Source of the DNA: DATBJG01 sp963790545
GTDB taxonomy: Bacteria > Acidobacteriota > Vicinamibacteria > Vicinamibacterales > JAMQPK01
DNA length: 64,000 nt
Direction: 5' to 3'
Assembly (NCBI GenBank): GCA_963790545.1
Contig: CAWBPA010000017.1
Coordinates: 744,001-808,000 of the forward strand
Shown in pieces: positions 1-10,142 of this stretch. A model generated the notes under the pieces. The model did no database searches. It was not told the origin of the DNA and saw nothing but the letters and a program-made list of their open reading frames with translations. The first letter of the stretch is position 1; each line of letters opens with the position of its first letter. The position numbers were made by a program, and so were the translations under genes.

Positions 1-465
1 AGCCCGTTCAAGATCGTCCAGACGCCGGGGATGACTGCCTTCCTGCACGAGACCTTCGTCGGCATGATGTTCCGCCAGGTCTTTACAGACGGGCGTCCCA
101 TGCTGAAAGCGGGTGAACAGGAACCTACCTGGCTGGGTTATTCGGTGGGTCGGTGGGATGGGGACACGTTCGTCGTCGATACGACGGGATTTCGTGATGG
201 AGGCTGGCTCAGTGCGCGAGAGGCCTACCCGCACAGTGACGCGTTGCACGTCATCGAACGGTGGAGACGAACGGACTTCGGCCACATGGAGATGACCGTC
301 ACGATCGACGATCCCAAGGCCTATGTGAAGCCGTGGACGAACAAGATCCCGCTGGTCCTCCTGCCGGATACCGAGCTCCTCGAGGCGTTTTGCGACAATC
401 AGATGACGATCCTGAAGCAGTGGAGCTACAAACCTCCGCCACCCGAGCCGCCAAGCCCAAGGTAG
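1..465 (+). CDS. Exported 'SVGRW-GDT' family protein, C-terminal part only
   Basis: The reading frame is open to the left edge of the window, so only about the last 154 residues are present and the start is missing. It carries the motif GYSVGRWDGDTFVVDTTGF followed by HVIERWRR and a DDP..Y..PWT segment near the end. The same signature (GDSVGRWEGDTLVVD, then RVTERLW and VEDP) occurs in the gene at 60125-60934, so both belong to one superfamily of exported acidobacterial proteins with no assigned activity. The tail is proline-rich (PPPPEPPSP). The function is unknown; a beta-rich periplasmic fold is an inference from the alternating hydrophobic pattern. Confidence 0.75.
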   Translation, partial: SPFKIVQTPGMTAFLHETFVGMMFRQVFTDGRPMLKAGEQEPTWLGYSVGRWDGDTFVVDTTGFRDGGWLSAREAYPHSDALHVIERWRRTDFGHMEMTVTIDDPKAYVKPWTNKIPLVLLPDTELLEAFCDNQMTILKQWSYKPPPPEPPSPR

Positions 466-466
466 G

Positions 467-505
467 TAAAGTGCAAAGTTCAAAGGTCAAAGTTGATAAG
501 TAAGT
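467..505. repeat. R3 repeat (AAAGTTCAAAGG words), short copy
   Basis: A run of words of the type GCAAAGTTCAAAGGTCAAAG followed by GATAAGTAAGTGG lies directly after the first gene. The same words, in a longer inverted form, lie upstream of the epimerase gene at 16770-16861, and a simpler TTTGACC array is at 37493-37540. Confidence 0.6.
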
Positions 506-546
506 GGAGAAGTTTGCCGGCACAGCACTGATGACTAAGTGGCACG

Positions 547-1836
547 ATGTCAATCCAGAGATCCGGAGCGGAAGCGACCGCAGCGCGTGGGGGTGCCGCC
601 TTCGCGCCGAAGGCGCTTCGGCGAGCCTGGCCGAAGCTCGGAACTTCGCAGACGAGCGAAGGCCGGGGCCCCACGCGAACCAATAAATGGAAAAGCAGCA
701 TCGGCATAACGACAGCGCTGTGGTTGCTCAGCGTCGTGCTCGTCGTCGGCCAGGCCGGCCGAGACGACAGGCCGCCGATGGCGGAGGACGTGTTCAAGAA
801 CGTCCAAATCCTCAAGGGAATTCCCGTAGACGAGTTCATGGGAACGATGGCGTTCTTTTCCGCGGCCCTTGGCATGAATTGCACCGATTGCCATGTCGAG
901 GAAAGCGGGGGGAATTGGGCCAGATATGCCGACGACAATCCGCTCAAGCAGACCTCGCGCCGCATGATGTCGATGGTGTCGTCCATCAATAAAACGAACT
1001 TTGGAGGGCGGCAGGTTGTCACCTGCAACACCTGCCATCGTGGCAGCACTCGCCCCAACGTCATGCCCAGTCTCGCGTTGCTTTATGGCACGCCGCCTCC
1101 CGACGAGCCGGGCGACCCGTTCGTCCAAGCCCCCGGCCAGCCTTCCGCCGATCAGGTTCTGGACCGGTTCCTCGAGGCAATCGGCGGCACCGCGCGGGTG
1201 TCCACACTCACCAGCTTTGTGGCAAAAGGAACGTACCTGGGCTTCGACGATGCAGACAAGAGCGCGGTGGAGATCTTTGCGAAAGCGCCCGGACAGCGAA
1301 CCACGATCATCCACACGCTCTCGGGTGACAGCACGACCGTCTTCGACGGCCGGGCGGGTTGGATTGCAGCTCCGGAAGCGGAGAAACCGGTGCCGCTGCT
1401 GACGCTGACCGGACAGGAACTCGACGGCATCAAGGTAGAAGCCGAGCTGCTCTTTCCGGCCCGCATCAAGCAAATGCTCACCAACTGGCGTGTCGGCCGC
1501 GTTGTCATCATCGGCGACCGCGATGCTCAACCCGTGCAGGGAATTACTTCCAGGGGAGCGACGGTCACGCTGTGCTTCGATTCGGAAACCGGCTTGCTCT
1601 CACGTCTCGTCCGGTTTTCCGCATCGCCGGTCGGGAGACTCGTGACGCAGATTGATTACGCCGACTATCGCGAGGTGGGCGGTGTCAAGATGCCGTTCCG
1701 CTGGACCGTTACCTGGCTGGGCGGCCGGTCCGCGTTCGAACTGACTGAGGTTCAGCCGAATGTCCCCGTTGACGAGACGAAATTCGCCCGACCAGCCCCG
1801 TCAGCGCCGCCGAAGTCAGGAGCTGCAGCCCGGTAG
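547..1836 (+). CDS. Dihaem cytochrome, photosynthetic reaction centre cytochrome c-subunit-like
   Basis: The protein has two c-type haem motifs, CTDCH at about residues 112-116 and CNTCH at 160-164, in a segment (VFKNVQILKGIPVDEFMGTM) typical of the CytoC_RC family widespread in non-phototrophic Acidobacteria. A hydrophobic export signal (ITTALWLLSVVLVV) lies at about residues 54-67. The C-terminal half, about 240 residues, resembles outer-membrane lipoprotein-sorting-like domains. Likely a periplasmic electron carrier. The start is doubtful: ATG 547 makes the first 47 residues run through an R4 palindrome. An ATG at about 687 in another frame, joined by one base change in frame, would give a clean signal peptide (MEK-SIGITTALWLL). 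Confidence 0.8.
   Translation: MSIQRSGAEATAARGGAAFAPKALRRAWPKLGTSQTSEGRGPTRTNKWKSSIGITTALWLLSVVLVVGQAGRDDRPPMAEDVFKNVQILKGIPVDEFMGTMAFFSAALGMNCTDCHVEESGGNWARYADDNPLKQTSRRMMSMVSSINKTNFGGRQVVTCNTCHRGSTRPNVMPSLALLYGTPPPDEPGDPFVQAPGQPSADQVLDRFLEAIGGTARVSTLTSFVAKGTYLGFDDADKSAVEIFAKAPGQRTTIIHTLSGDSTTVFDGRAGWIAAPEAEKPVPLLTLTGQELDGIKVEAELLFPARIKQMLTNWRVGRVVIIGDRDAQPVQGITSRGATVTLCFDSETGLLSRLVRFSASPVGRLVTQIDYADYREVGGVKMPFRWTVTWLGGRSAFELTEVQPNVPVDETKFARPAPSAPPKSGAAAR
584..677. repeat. R4 palindromic repeat
   Basis: The outer arms CGCGTGGGG (584-592) and CCCCACGCG (669-677) pair perfectly. Inside are the words CTTCGCGCCGAAGGCG, CCTGGCCGAAGCTCGG and ACGAGCGAAGG, which recur at 23823-23909, 26968-27078 and 47566-47665. 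The annotated cytochrome frame reads through it. Confidence 0.7.
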
Positions 1837-1839
1837 CGA

Positions 1840-2512
1840 ATGTTGTCCGTCTACTATCGCGATTCCGACTCGGTTCCTTTCGCCTCGCGACTCTCCTATC
1901 ACGTCAGACGGAAGATGTTTCAGCTGTTTATGGAGTCCATGCGCCCCGAGCCCGAGACGAGCGTGCTCGATGTCGGGGTGACGAGCGACGAGCAGCACCA
2001 GTGAATCGAACTACTTCGAACAGTTCTATCCTTACCCGCAGAACATCACCTGCGTGGGAACCGAAGACGGATCGCACCTGACCACCCGTTATCCTGGCCT
2101 CCGATACCAGCAGGTGCGTCCGATGGAGCCGCTGCCGTTCGGCGATGCCCAGTTCGACGTCGTCTTCAGCAATGCCGTTGTCGAGCACGTTGGGAGCCGC
2201 CGAGCTCAGCGTGCGTTCGTCGGCGAGCTCTGTCGGGTGGCGAGAGCGTTTTTCATCACGACTCCCAACCGGTGGTTTCCGGTCGAGCACCACACCGGTC
2301 TTCCTCTGCTCCATTACCTGCCGGCATCAGTCTTTCGGTCCCTCATTCAGGGCACCCGATATCGGCATTGGGCGAGCGAGAACAATCTGAACATCCTGAC
2401 GGCTGGTGAGCTGGCGGGATTGTTCCCCACCGATGTCAGGGCACAGGTTCGCTCGGTTCATCTCTTGGGCGTGCCGTCCAACCTTGTCGCCTTCGGGAGC
2501 CGCGCGACATGA
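1840..2512 (+). CDS. Class I SAM-dependent methyltransferase, frameshifted
   Basis: The gene begins at ATG 1840, three bases after the cytochrome stop. The first frame gives MLSVYYRDSDSVPFAS and the glycine-rich SAM motif SVLDVGVTSDEQHQ, then stops at TGA 2002-2004. Reading one base further on continues smoothly as ESNYFEQFYPYPQNITC and, from 2054, as LPFGDAQFDVVFSNAVVEHV and FFITTPNRWFPVEHHT, a standard methyltransferase C-terminal half. An extra T at 2002 explains the break. Together about 223 residues, a normal size. It overlaps the next gene by ATGA, which suggests translational coupling in a polysaccharide gene run. Confidence 0.75.
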
Positions 2513-3367
2513 GCGAGCTTCGGAACAATCGACGGCGCATTTTCGTGGAGGCGTCGCCGAGTTCTGATTACGGGGGGCTCGAGCGGCATTGGAAAGCAGC
2601 TTGCGGCCGACCTCCTCCGTCGGGGTGCGCAGGTCGGCATTGTCGCTCAGCATCAGGACAAGTTGCGGGCGGCAGAACTGGAGCTCCGGCACATCTCCCA
2701 GGACGTCTGGTCCTACGCCTGCGACGTTGCCATCCTGGATGAGGTACGTGCCATGGCACGAGCGTACCGCGAGAGGTTTGACGCGCCCGAAGTGGTGATT
2801 AACAATGCGGGCTACGCGGTGTATTACACGTTCGAGCAGATGCCGGCCGAGGAGATTCGTCGGCTGTTCGACGTCAACCTGACCGGCGCGGCGCTCGTCA
2901 CACGCGAACTGCTTCCCGACATGATCCGTACCGGCGGTGGACGCGTGGTCATGATGGCCTCCATTGCCGGACGAATCCCGATGACCCCGTGCAGTGTGTA
3001 TTCGGCATCGAAGCACGGCCTGGTGGCACTCGCAGAGCTCCTGCGGGTCGAGACAGGCCGGTTCAACATCAAGGTTCATGTCGTCTGTCCGGGCCGCGTC
3101 GAGACGGAGTTCTTTTCGCATCCGTCATTCAAGACCCGGACCCATCGGCCGGAAACATCGCGCACCATCCCTGTCGAGGCGGTCTCGCGGGCCGTCATCG
3201 ACGCGGTCGAGCGCAATCGGTTCATGACCTACGTGCCGCGACACTTTGGTCTGCTGGCCTGGCTTGCCGCCGCGATGCCGCTCGTGTTCAGGCCTCTCTG
3301 GCACCGCTTCCTGTCGGCCCGGGTGGAATCCGTCTACTCGGGAGCGGCGACGACCAAGGCCAAGTGA
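2509..3367 (+). CDS. Short-chain dehydrogenase/reductase, frameshifted near the N-terminus
   Basis: Classic SDR motifs are present: the nucleotide site ITGGSSGIGKQLA (from about 2567), NNAG, and the active-site region with S and YSASK. The downstream frame runs to TGA 3365-3367. ATG 2509 overlaps the preceding methyltransferase stop but is in a different frame; a single-base indel between about 2540 and 2565 would join it to the Rossmann motif. The C-terminus has a hydrophobic stretch (LLAWLAAAMPLVF), common in membrane-associated SDRs acting on lipids or sugars. Substrate not identifiable. Confidence 0.75.
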
Positions 3368-3384
3368 GATGCCTGCGCAGCGCG

Positions 3385-4247
3385 GTGACCGCTCCCCTTC
3401 CAAGGTGTCCAATCTGTGAGACTGGTGGTCGTGCGATCCCGTATTGCCGCAAGGACGAGGCCGCCTACTATCGCTGCCGGGCCTGCGGGCTGATCTTTCA
3501 GCATCCGCTTCCGGCCCGAAGCTCGATGATCACGTGGGCAAACGAGGAATACACCTCCGGCGCCTATCGTGACTACGTTGAAGCCAGGCCGATGAAGATC
3601 CGGCATTTCGAAGATCGGTTGGCCGACATCGGCAGCCGGATGAAGCCGGGGCGTCTCCTCGATGTCGGATGCTCCTGCGGGTACTTCATGGAGGTCGCCG
3701 CGTCGCGGGGCTTCGACGTCCAGGGCGTGGAATTCTCGCGTTCGGCGATTGCCGCTGCGACACCAACCCTGCGGCCCCGTATCTTCGAGGGGACACTGGA
3801 AGACATGCCCGTGAATGGCCTGTTCGACGTCGTCAGTGTGTTCGACCTCATCGAGCACGTTCACGACCCGCGTCTGCTTCTGCGGCGATGTTCCGGTTTG
3901 CTGAGGCCCGGGGGCACCCTCGTCATCAGCACCCCCGATGCCGGGCACTTTCTCCGGTTCGTGATGCAGTCTCGCTGGCCGATGCTGCAACCGATGCAGC
4001 ACTTGTTCTTGTTTTCCCGTCAGAGCGCTGGCCACGATGCTTCGAACGGAAGGCTTTGTGGATGTCAGCGTGGATACCGCCTACAAGACCATCAATGTCG
4101 AGTACCTGATTAATCAGATCAAGCCTCTGAATCCGCTGTTGTCCGCAACACTTCGAACGCTGACCCATGCGGTACCGGGCTCTGCTACTCCGGCGGCCGA
4201 GACGCGTCAACATCGGAGAAATCCTCGCTGTGGGCCGACGCTCGTGA
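3385..4247 (+). CDS. Zinc-ribbon class I methyltransferase, frameshifted
   Basis: I place the start at GTG 3385, giving MTAPLPRCPICETGG; an ATG at 3369 is out of frame. The N-terminus has a zinc ribbon (CPIC then CRACG), followed by the SAM motif RLLDVGCSCGYFMEVA and a late motif LLRPGGTLVISTPD. Two frame breaks are apparent: near 4028, after HLFLFSRQSA, continuing as MLRTEGFVDVSVDTAYKTIN, and near 4185, where a third frame gives the natural ending RVNIGEILAVGRRS with stop at 4245-4247. Such proteins methylate sugar or polysaccharide intermediates; the acceptor is unknown. Confidence 0.7.
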
Positions 4248-4255
4248 CACGCGCC

Positions 4256-5894
4256 ATGCCGACCACGCCCATTTCTGCAACCGCGACCCCGCATCGAGCA
4301 ATGGGCCGCTCACTGCGCCACTGCCCCATCTGCAGCTCTGTGGACCTGCGGTATGAATTCATTGTCGACGGCTATCCCGTGTGCCGCTGCGCACAGTGCA
4401 GCCTCTTGTTTCTCAACCCTCAACCTGCCGGTAAGGACCAACCAGATCGATCGAGCCAATCCCGAGCAGATGAACAGCAGCATGTACGAGCTGCATGCGG
4501 CGAACGCGGCATCACGGCTCGACCAATTGATGACCTACGCCCGCGCAAAACCACATCGCGTGCTGATGATTGCTGACGATGCGTTTCTCACCCGGGAGGC
4601 TCGAGAACGGCAACTCGACGTCGTGTCGCTCACCGGCAACGAGGTCGATCTGGGGGCCATCGGTGCCCTTCCGCAGGGCATGTTCGATGCCGTCGTGTTT
4701 TATTGCACGCTGGAACGATTATCCGATCCGGAAGCCGTACTGAAGGATCTCAAGAGACGGCTGACGGCCACCGGTGTCGTCATGGTGATCGGACCGACGA
4801 TCGACAGCCGCACGGCGCGTCTCTTTCGATCGGCCTGGTGGGAGTTCCACCCGCAGAACCTTCACTATTTCTCGGCAGACACGCTTCAGAGCCTCCTCTT
4901 GAAGTGCGGTTATGGCGACCCCATCATCGACAGTGACGACTGCGCAGTGTCGCTCGAATACTTCAAACGCAAGATCCCGGCGATCTCTTCAGGGTTCTAC
5001 CGGCGTCTTCTGTCGCTCCTCGTCTGGGCGACCCCTGGATTCCTGCGGCACCGCGCCTTTCGTTCGCTCAACAGCCGGCGGATCGTGCTCGCCCGCTCAA
5101 AGCCGGTCGCCGAAGTTCCGACCTTGTCGGTCATCGTGGCTGCCTACAACGAGAAGGACACGCTACGGACGTTGATGGATCGCCTGATTGCCAAGTCGAT
5201 TGCCGGGGTGAACATCGAGATTGTTCTGGTCGAAAGCAACTCCTCCGACGGCACTCGTGAGGACGCGCAGCGCTACAGCGGGCATCCGCGCGTCCGATTC
5301 GTCCCGGAAGACCGGCCGCGCGGTAAGGGTCACGCAGTCAGGACGGGTCTCGCCGTCTGCACCGGCGACGTCGTCTTGTTTCAAGATGCGGACCTCGAAT
5401 ACGACATCGACGATTACGACGATCTCATCGCGCCGCTCTTGGCGTACCGGCGCAATTTCGTGATCGGTTCCCGGCATGTGTCGAAAGGACGGGTCTGGAA
5501 GATTCGTCAGTTCAACGATGCGGTCCCACTGGCAACGGTCTTCAACTTCGGGCACGTGTTCTTTCTTGCCCTGTTCAATTTCATGTACAGGCAACGCCTG
5601 AAGGATCCATTCAGCATGTTCAAGGTTTTTCGCCGCGATTGCCTGCACGGGCTGACGTTCGAATGTAATCGCTTCGACTTCGACTTCGAGATCGTGATCA
5701 AACTGCTTCGCAAGGGGTACCGGCCGCTCGAGCTGCCGGTGAACTATCGGGCACGGTCTCCGCGCGAGGGCAAGAAAGTGAAGATGTTTCGGGATCCGGT
5801 CACCTGGATTCGGGCGCTGCTGAAGTTCCGCTGGGGACCGTTGTATACCAGCTACGGCACGACCGAGACCGCTTCGGCCGTCGAGCAGGAGTAA
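4256..5894 (+). CDS. Methyltransferase-like domain fused to a family 2 glycosyltransferase, frameshifted
   Basis: ATG 4256 opens MPTTPISATATPHRAMG, then a zinc ribbon (CPICSS and CAQC). A one-base break near 4430 shifts to the long frame ending at 5894. That frame carries a degenerate methyltransferase-like region (FDAVVFYCTLERLSDPEAVL, VVMVIGPTID) and, from about 5118, a GT2 domain: LSVIVAAYNEKDTL, VLVESNSSDGT, and the metal-binding D-x-D in FQDADLEYD, like dolichyl-phosphate sugar synthases. The first half has no clear GxGxG motif, so it may be structural. The product probably transfers a sugar to a lipid carrier at the inner membrane. Confidence 0.75.
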
Positions 5895-5900
5895 TAGAGA

Positions 5901-8900
5901 GTGTTTGCACGGCTGGTGCTCGGCTACATTGTCGCGCTTCCCTTCATCGTGCCTCAGACGGCCCGACATCTCGGGACGCCGTACACGATGGCGATCACGA
6001 TGCAGTCGCCAATCACCGGCTCCCTCGAGGTCGTCCACGATCTGGGCAGCGGATTTGCCGAGCGGCCGTTTTCGACGGTTCCTCTTCATCCGTCGGATGG
6101 GCCGCACGAGTACAAGCTCGAGCTGCCTCCCGGACGTTACCATCGCTTTCGCATCGATCCTGGCACGACGGGTGGACGATACACGATTACACGCGCGGTC
6201 ATTCTTGCGCCGGATGCAACCGTCCGCGCTGTCATACCCTTGCCTGCGCTCATCCCCCTGTCGCAACTATCGGTTGTTGAGCGGAGCGCATCGACGGCTC
6301 GTCATCGAAGCACCGCCAGGCTCGAGCGACCCGCAGATCCTGTACGCACCGAAGCGCCCGTGGTCATTCCGTCGCATGTGTTTAACCCCGTCGTCCCGGC
6401 GCCGCTGACGGTTGGCGCTCCTGGTGCTGTGCGGCATTGGTGCGGTCCGGTTGGTCGAGCTGTTGTTTCATGGGAGGTCGTGGGCACCAATGGTCACGCG
6501 TCTCGCGGCTGCGTGCCACAACCGTCCGCGGACAGCAGTCGCCATCGTCGCAATCGGAGCCACGATGGTCGCCACCTATCCCCTGCTGCTCGGGAAAAGC
6601 CTGTTTACACCCAACATTGGCGGGGTCCCGATGCTTTACGGCGAGGCGCCATTCACGCCCGGTTCCACCGACACTGACTACGAGGATCCGCGCGGGAGCG
6701 ACGTCTGGGCCGCCATTCTTCAGGACGTGCCGCACTCGATCGTCCAGCGCGCCGCACTGGCGGAAGGCGAGATACCACTTTGGAACCGCCACAACGCCGC
6801 AGGAAGGCCACTCTGGGGCCAGGGCCTGTCGTTTCTGCTCGATCCGCTGCATTGGCTGACGCTCGTCATTCCTGACGCGACATTGGGGTCGGACCTCAAG
6901 TTCGTGGCGCACCGGCTGGTGTTCACTCTCGGAGTCGGGCTCGTCGCTCTAGCGGCAACAGGTGCGGTGGTCCCCGCGATGCTGACCGCCTCGGCTGCAC
7001 CGTTTGCCGGCGTCTATGCCTTCCGGTTGAATCATCCCGGGATCTTCGTACTCACCTATGCCCCGTGGGTGCTGCTCGGTTGGTTCTGGCTTGCCGCTGC
7101 GACCGATCGACGACATCTGGCGCGCGCGACACTCCTCATGGCCATCTCATCCGCGCTCCTGCTGTGCGCGGCAAACCCCAAAGATGCGGCGATCACGCTT
7201 CCTGGCGCTTGCGCCTGGCCGGAACGATTGCCGTCCTCTTGTCCGCGGGATCGTGGCGGGAACGGGGTCTTCGACTCGTTGCCGCGGTTCTGGCCGGCGT
7301 GGCGTTGATTCTCGTGACTGCCCCACACTGGCTGATTTTTCTCGACACGCTCAGACAGGCCTACACGGTCTACGACTACCCGTACGCAAATTTCGCGATA
7401 CGTCAGCACGTCACCGGATTTTTCCTAGGGCCTCTCACTGCGGGGCCTGCCCTGACAGGTCTCAATCTGCTGGCACTGGTGCTGCTCATCGCCGCCATTG
7501 CCGCGCCGGAAAAGTTCATCCCGCATCGCCCCGTGCTCGCATGCGGCATCGTCGCTGCAGCGCTCCTCGCGATCGCATTTGGTGCCATCCCGGCTTCCGT
7601 GCTTGTCAAGATCCCTCTCATTCGCAACATCGGCCACATTCACGACACGTTCCTGACCGCGGCACTTCCCCTGATGCTGGTCGTTGCAGCATTGGGAGCC
7701 GAAGTGCTGCTGACCGCAGGCCTGTTCCGCACGTCGCTCATTGCGTTCCTTGCCGCGGCTGCGTCGTTATGGCTGTTCGCCGATGTCGGCAGGTATCTGC
7801 GAGCACGTCGGATTCTCGCCGGGAGCCGTTCTGTTGCTCGCGCCAGTTATCGTGGCCATTCCCTGGTGTTTCTACGCCCGACGGACGAATCCCCGGCCGA
7901 GTGCTGCCTCACGTGGCGCTCGCTGCGGCGGTCCTGGCGCTCCTCGTGCCGGGCGGCCTCCACCTAGAGTCGGGCATTCCTGTTGCTGGACGAACTCGCC
8001 ATACAACCTAGAGCACGAGCACCCCTCGGCCAGGATTCACCGGTAATCGAGGCGGTGCATCGTGCGTCGAACGAACCCGCGCGGACCGTCGGGGTCAACT
8101 GGACGCTCATCGAAAGCAGCCAGTCGATCTACGGACTCGAAGGCATTGGCGGTGCCGATCCGTTGGAGGTTGCCGCGTACAAACAGCTCGTGGATGCCGC
8201 GTCGATGTGGCGTTCCATGTGGTTGACGGTTGTCTGGAACAAGGACGCCGTCCGCCTCTCACCGTTTCTCGATCTGCTGAACGTCGGTTTTCTCGTCGGA
8301 CGGTCGGATACCGCGCTACCACCCGGAGTGATCGAGATTCCCCTCTCACGTCCCGACCGTCTAAAGGTCGGACGTCGTCCCAGCGCCTGGCCGCGAGCCT
8401 TCTTCGTTGATGGCGTGATGACCTATGAGACCGTGCCTGACCTGCTCAATCAGGTCACGGCGGTGGGAAGACCATTTGCCGCCGTTCAGGCGGGCGACGA
8501 CGGAGGCGACCGGTGCCACACGAGAGATGGCCACACCATCTGGCGACGCCATCCCGGCAACGCGGTACAGACTCACCACCAACACCACGAGTTTTGCGAT
8601 CCGCGCACCAGGAGCCGGGGTTGCCGTGCTCACCGAAACATTTCTGCCCGACGACTTTCACGCGACGTTAAATGGCAGCTGCAGTGCCCTACTTCCGGGT
8701 GAACCAGGCGTTCAAAGCGGTGAAGATTCCTTCGGGCGGCGACTGGATCGTGAAGTTCGAATATCGACCAGCACGGTGGGAACTTTCGCTAGGGCTCGCC
8801 GGCCTCGGTATCGTGCTGCTCGCTGGGCTCGGGCTCGGGGCCAGAGCCCCTCGCTACCTCGTCGAAACGACGCTCAGAGAGAATCCCGCACTGCGCGCAT

Positions 8901-8908
8901 CTTCGTAG
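5901..8908 (+). CDS. YfhO-like polytopic membrane protein, heavily frameshifted
   Basis: GTG 5901 follows AGGAG and starts MFARLVLGYIVALPF. Coding then moves among frames about seven times (near 6285, 6400, 7195, 7840, 7885, 7985, 8500 and 8675) yet every segment is plausible: a lumenal beta-domain, IGATMVATYPLLLGKS, PLWNRHNAAGRPLWGQGLS (a YfhO-type motif), many hydrophobic helices, RNIGHIHDTFLTA, and a C-terminal EYRPARWELSLGLAGLGIVL helix. Intact it would be about 1000 residues. The YfhO family is involved in glycosylation of cell-envelope polymers. Its end overlaps the convergent transaldolase by about 55 bp. Either a decayed gene or a stretch of poor base calling. Confidence 0.6.
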
Positions 8909-9589
8909 AACATTTTCACGGTCTCGAGGGAGTAGTCCTCGAGACTCTTGCCAACCAGGGTGAGCTTCTTCAGGATGTCGTGCGTCGCGGTAATGATGTG
9001 ACACCCTACTCGGTCAGCCTGAAAGATATTGAGCAGCTCGCGAGGGCTTGCCCAGATGAGCTCAGCCCTCGGCTCGACCCGAAGAATGGTGACCGCCTCG
9101 GCCATGAGCGGCATCGGATCGCGTCCCGTATCCGCAATTCGGCCGGCAAACACCGAGACGTTGGACGGCGCGCCGCCCGACACCGCACCGGCCACTTCGC
9201 GCACCTGCTCGAGCGTCATCACCGCCGTGACGTTGACTTTGACGCCAGCGTGAGAGAGACGATGAATCAGGTTGTACGCGGGAGCTCTCTTCGTATTCGT
9301 GACCGGAATCTTGACGTAGACCTGCTCGCCCCAGCTCGCAATCTCACGGGCTTGCCGCTCCATGTCTTTGAGGTCGTCGGAGAAGACTTCAAACGAGATG
9401 GGACGATCGGGGATGGCCGACAAGACCAGACGCGCGAAATCGTCGATAGTCGGTGACGCCGGCTTTGCGCATGAGCGTCGGGTTGGTGGTAAAGCCCTTG
9501 ATGTGCGGAAGCCGATAGAGCGCGAGCATGCCGTCCAGCTCTGCGCCGTCGGCGAAGATCCTGGTCGTGAGATGGTCAAGACTCTTCAC
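8854..9589 (-). CDS. Transaldolase family protein, frameshifted
   Basis: The start is GTG at 9589-9587, preceded by AGAAGGGA, giving MKSLDHLTTRIFADGAELDG. The motif GFTTNPTLMRKAG is diagnostic, and the Schiff-base lysine lies in YVKIPVTNTK. A break near 9465 (after VTDY) separates the first 55 residues from the rest. The last gene of a heptose operon, it could supply sedoheptulose 7-phosphate, the substrate of the neighbouring GmhA; that role is an inference. It overlaps the GmhB gene start-to-end and the membrane-protein gene tail-to-tail. Confidence 0.8.
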
Positions 9590-10142
9590 GATGTTCCCTT
9601 CTTGACATGTCGCCAGAATCCAGTCTGCGGCTTCTGACAGACGAGTGGACGCGCACGTCCGGCTCGTTCGGCAGCGGTTCATCGTAGTCGTAATCCACGA
9701 AAACTGTCGCGCGGCAGCCGGCCCGGCGACCGGCTTCAACATCGCGCCACCGGTCCCCGACTATCGCACTCCGTCCCACGTCGTACGTTGGCGGGTCGAG
9801 CAGCAGCCCGGGGGCCGGCTTCCGGCAGGAGCACTGATCTGCCCGGTCGTGGTAGCAGACCCGAATTTCATCGAGCGGTAATGCTGCTGAGAGTCGCGCG
9901 TGCATGGCCTCGACCACCTCACGGCGAAGACGACCACGAGCCACGTCCGGTTGATTGGTGACCACGACCAGGGCATAGCCTGCCGCCTTCAGTCGTGCAA
10001 GCGCCTCGGGAACATCGGGCAGAATTTCGAAATCCTCGAGTCGAAGCGGTGCAGCCGGCCGACGCTGGCCGACCGGTGCCCGATTCAGCACGCCGTCGCG
10101 ATCGAGGAACACAGCCGCGGGTCTCACCGCGCGGACTCCCAT
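9576..10142 (-). CDS. gmhB: D-glycero-D-manno-heptose 1,7-bisphosphate 7-phosphatase
   Basis: HAD-superfamily signature AAVFLDRDGVLNRAPVG with the nucleophile aspartate; TNQPDVARG; zinc ligands in CYHDRADQCSCRKPAPG; and a C-terminal GDRWRDVEAGRRAG. It removes the 7-phosphate from heptose bisphosphate. It overlaps gmhA by 19 bp. The last 25 residues (RVHSSVRSRRLDSGD) look wrong: another frame gives LSEAADWILATC, the usual GmhB ending, so there is probably one more indel near 9650, and the junction with the transaldolase gene is uncertain. Confidence 0.88.
   Translation of the reverse strand: MGVRAVRPAAVFLDRDGVLNRAPVGQRRPAAPLRLEDFEILPDVPEALARLKAAGYALVVVTNQPDVARGRLRREVVEAMHARLSAALPLDEIRVCYHDRADQCSCRKPAPGLLLDPPTYDVGRSAIVGDRWRDVEAGRRAGCRATVFVDYDYDEPLPNEPDVRVHSSVRSRRLDSGDMSRREHREES

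Noticed and set aside
550..1530. 326-codon frame on the minus strand
   Set aside because: Antisense to the dihaem cytochrome, whose haem motifs prove the plus-strand reading.
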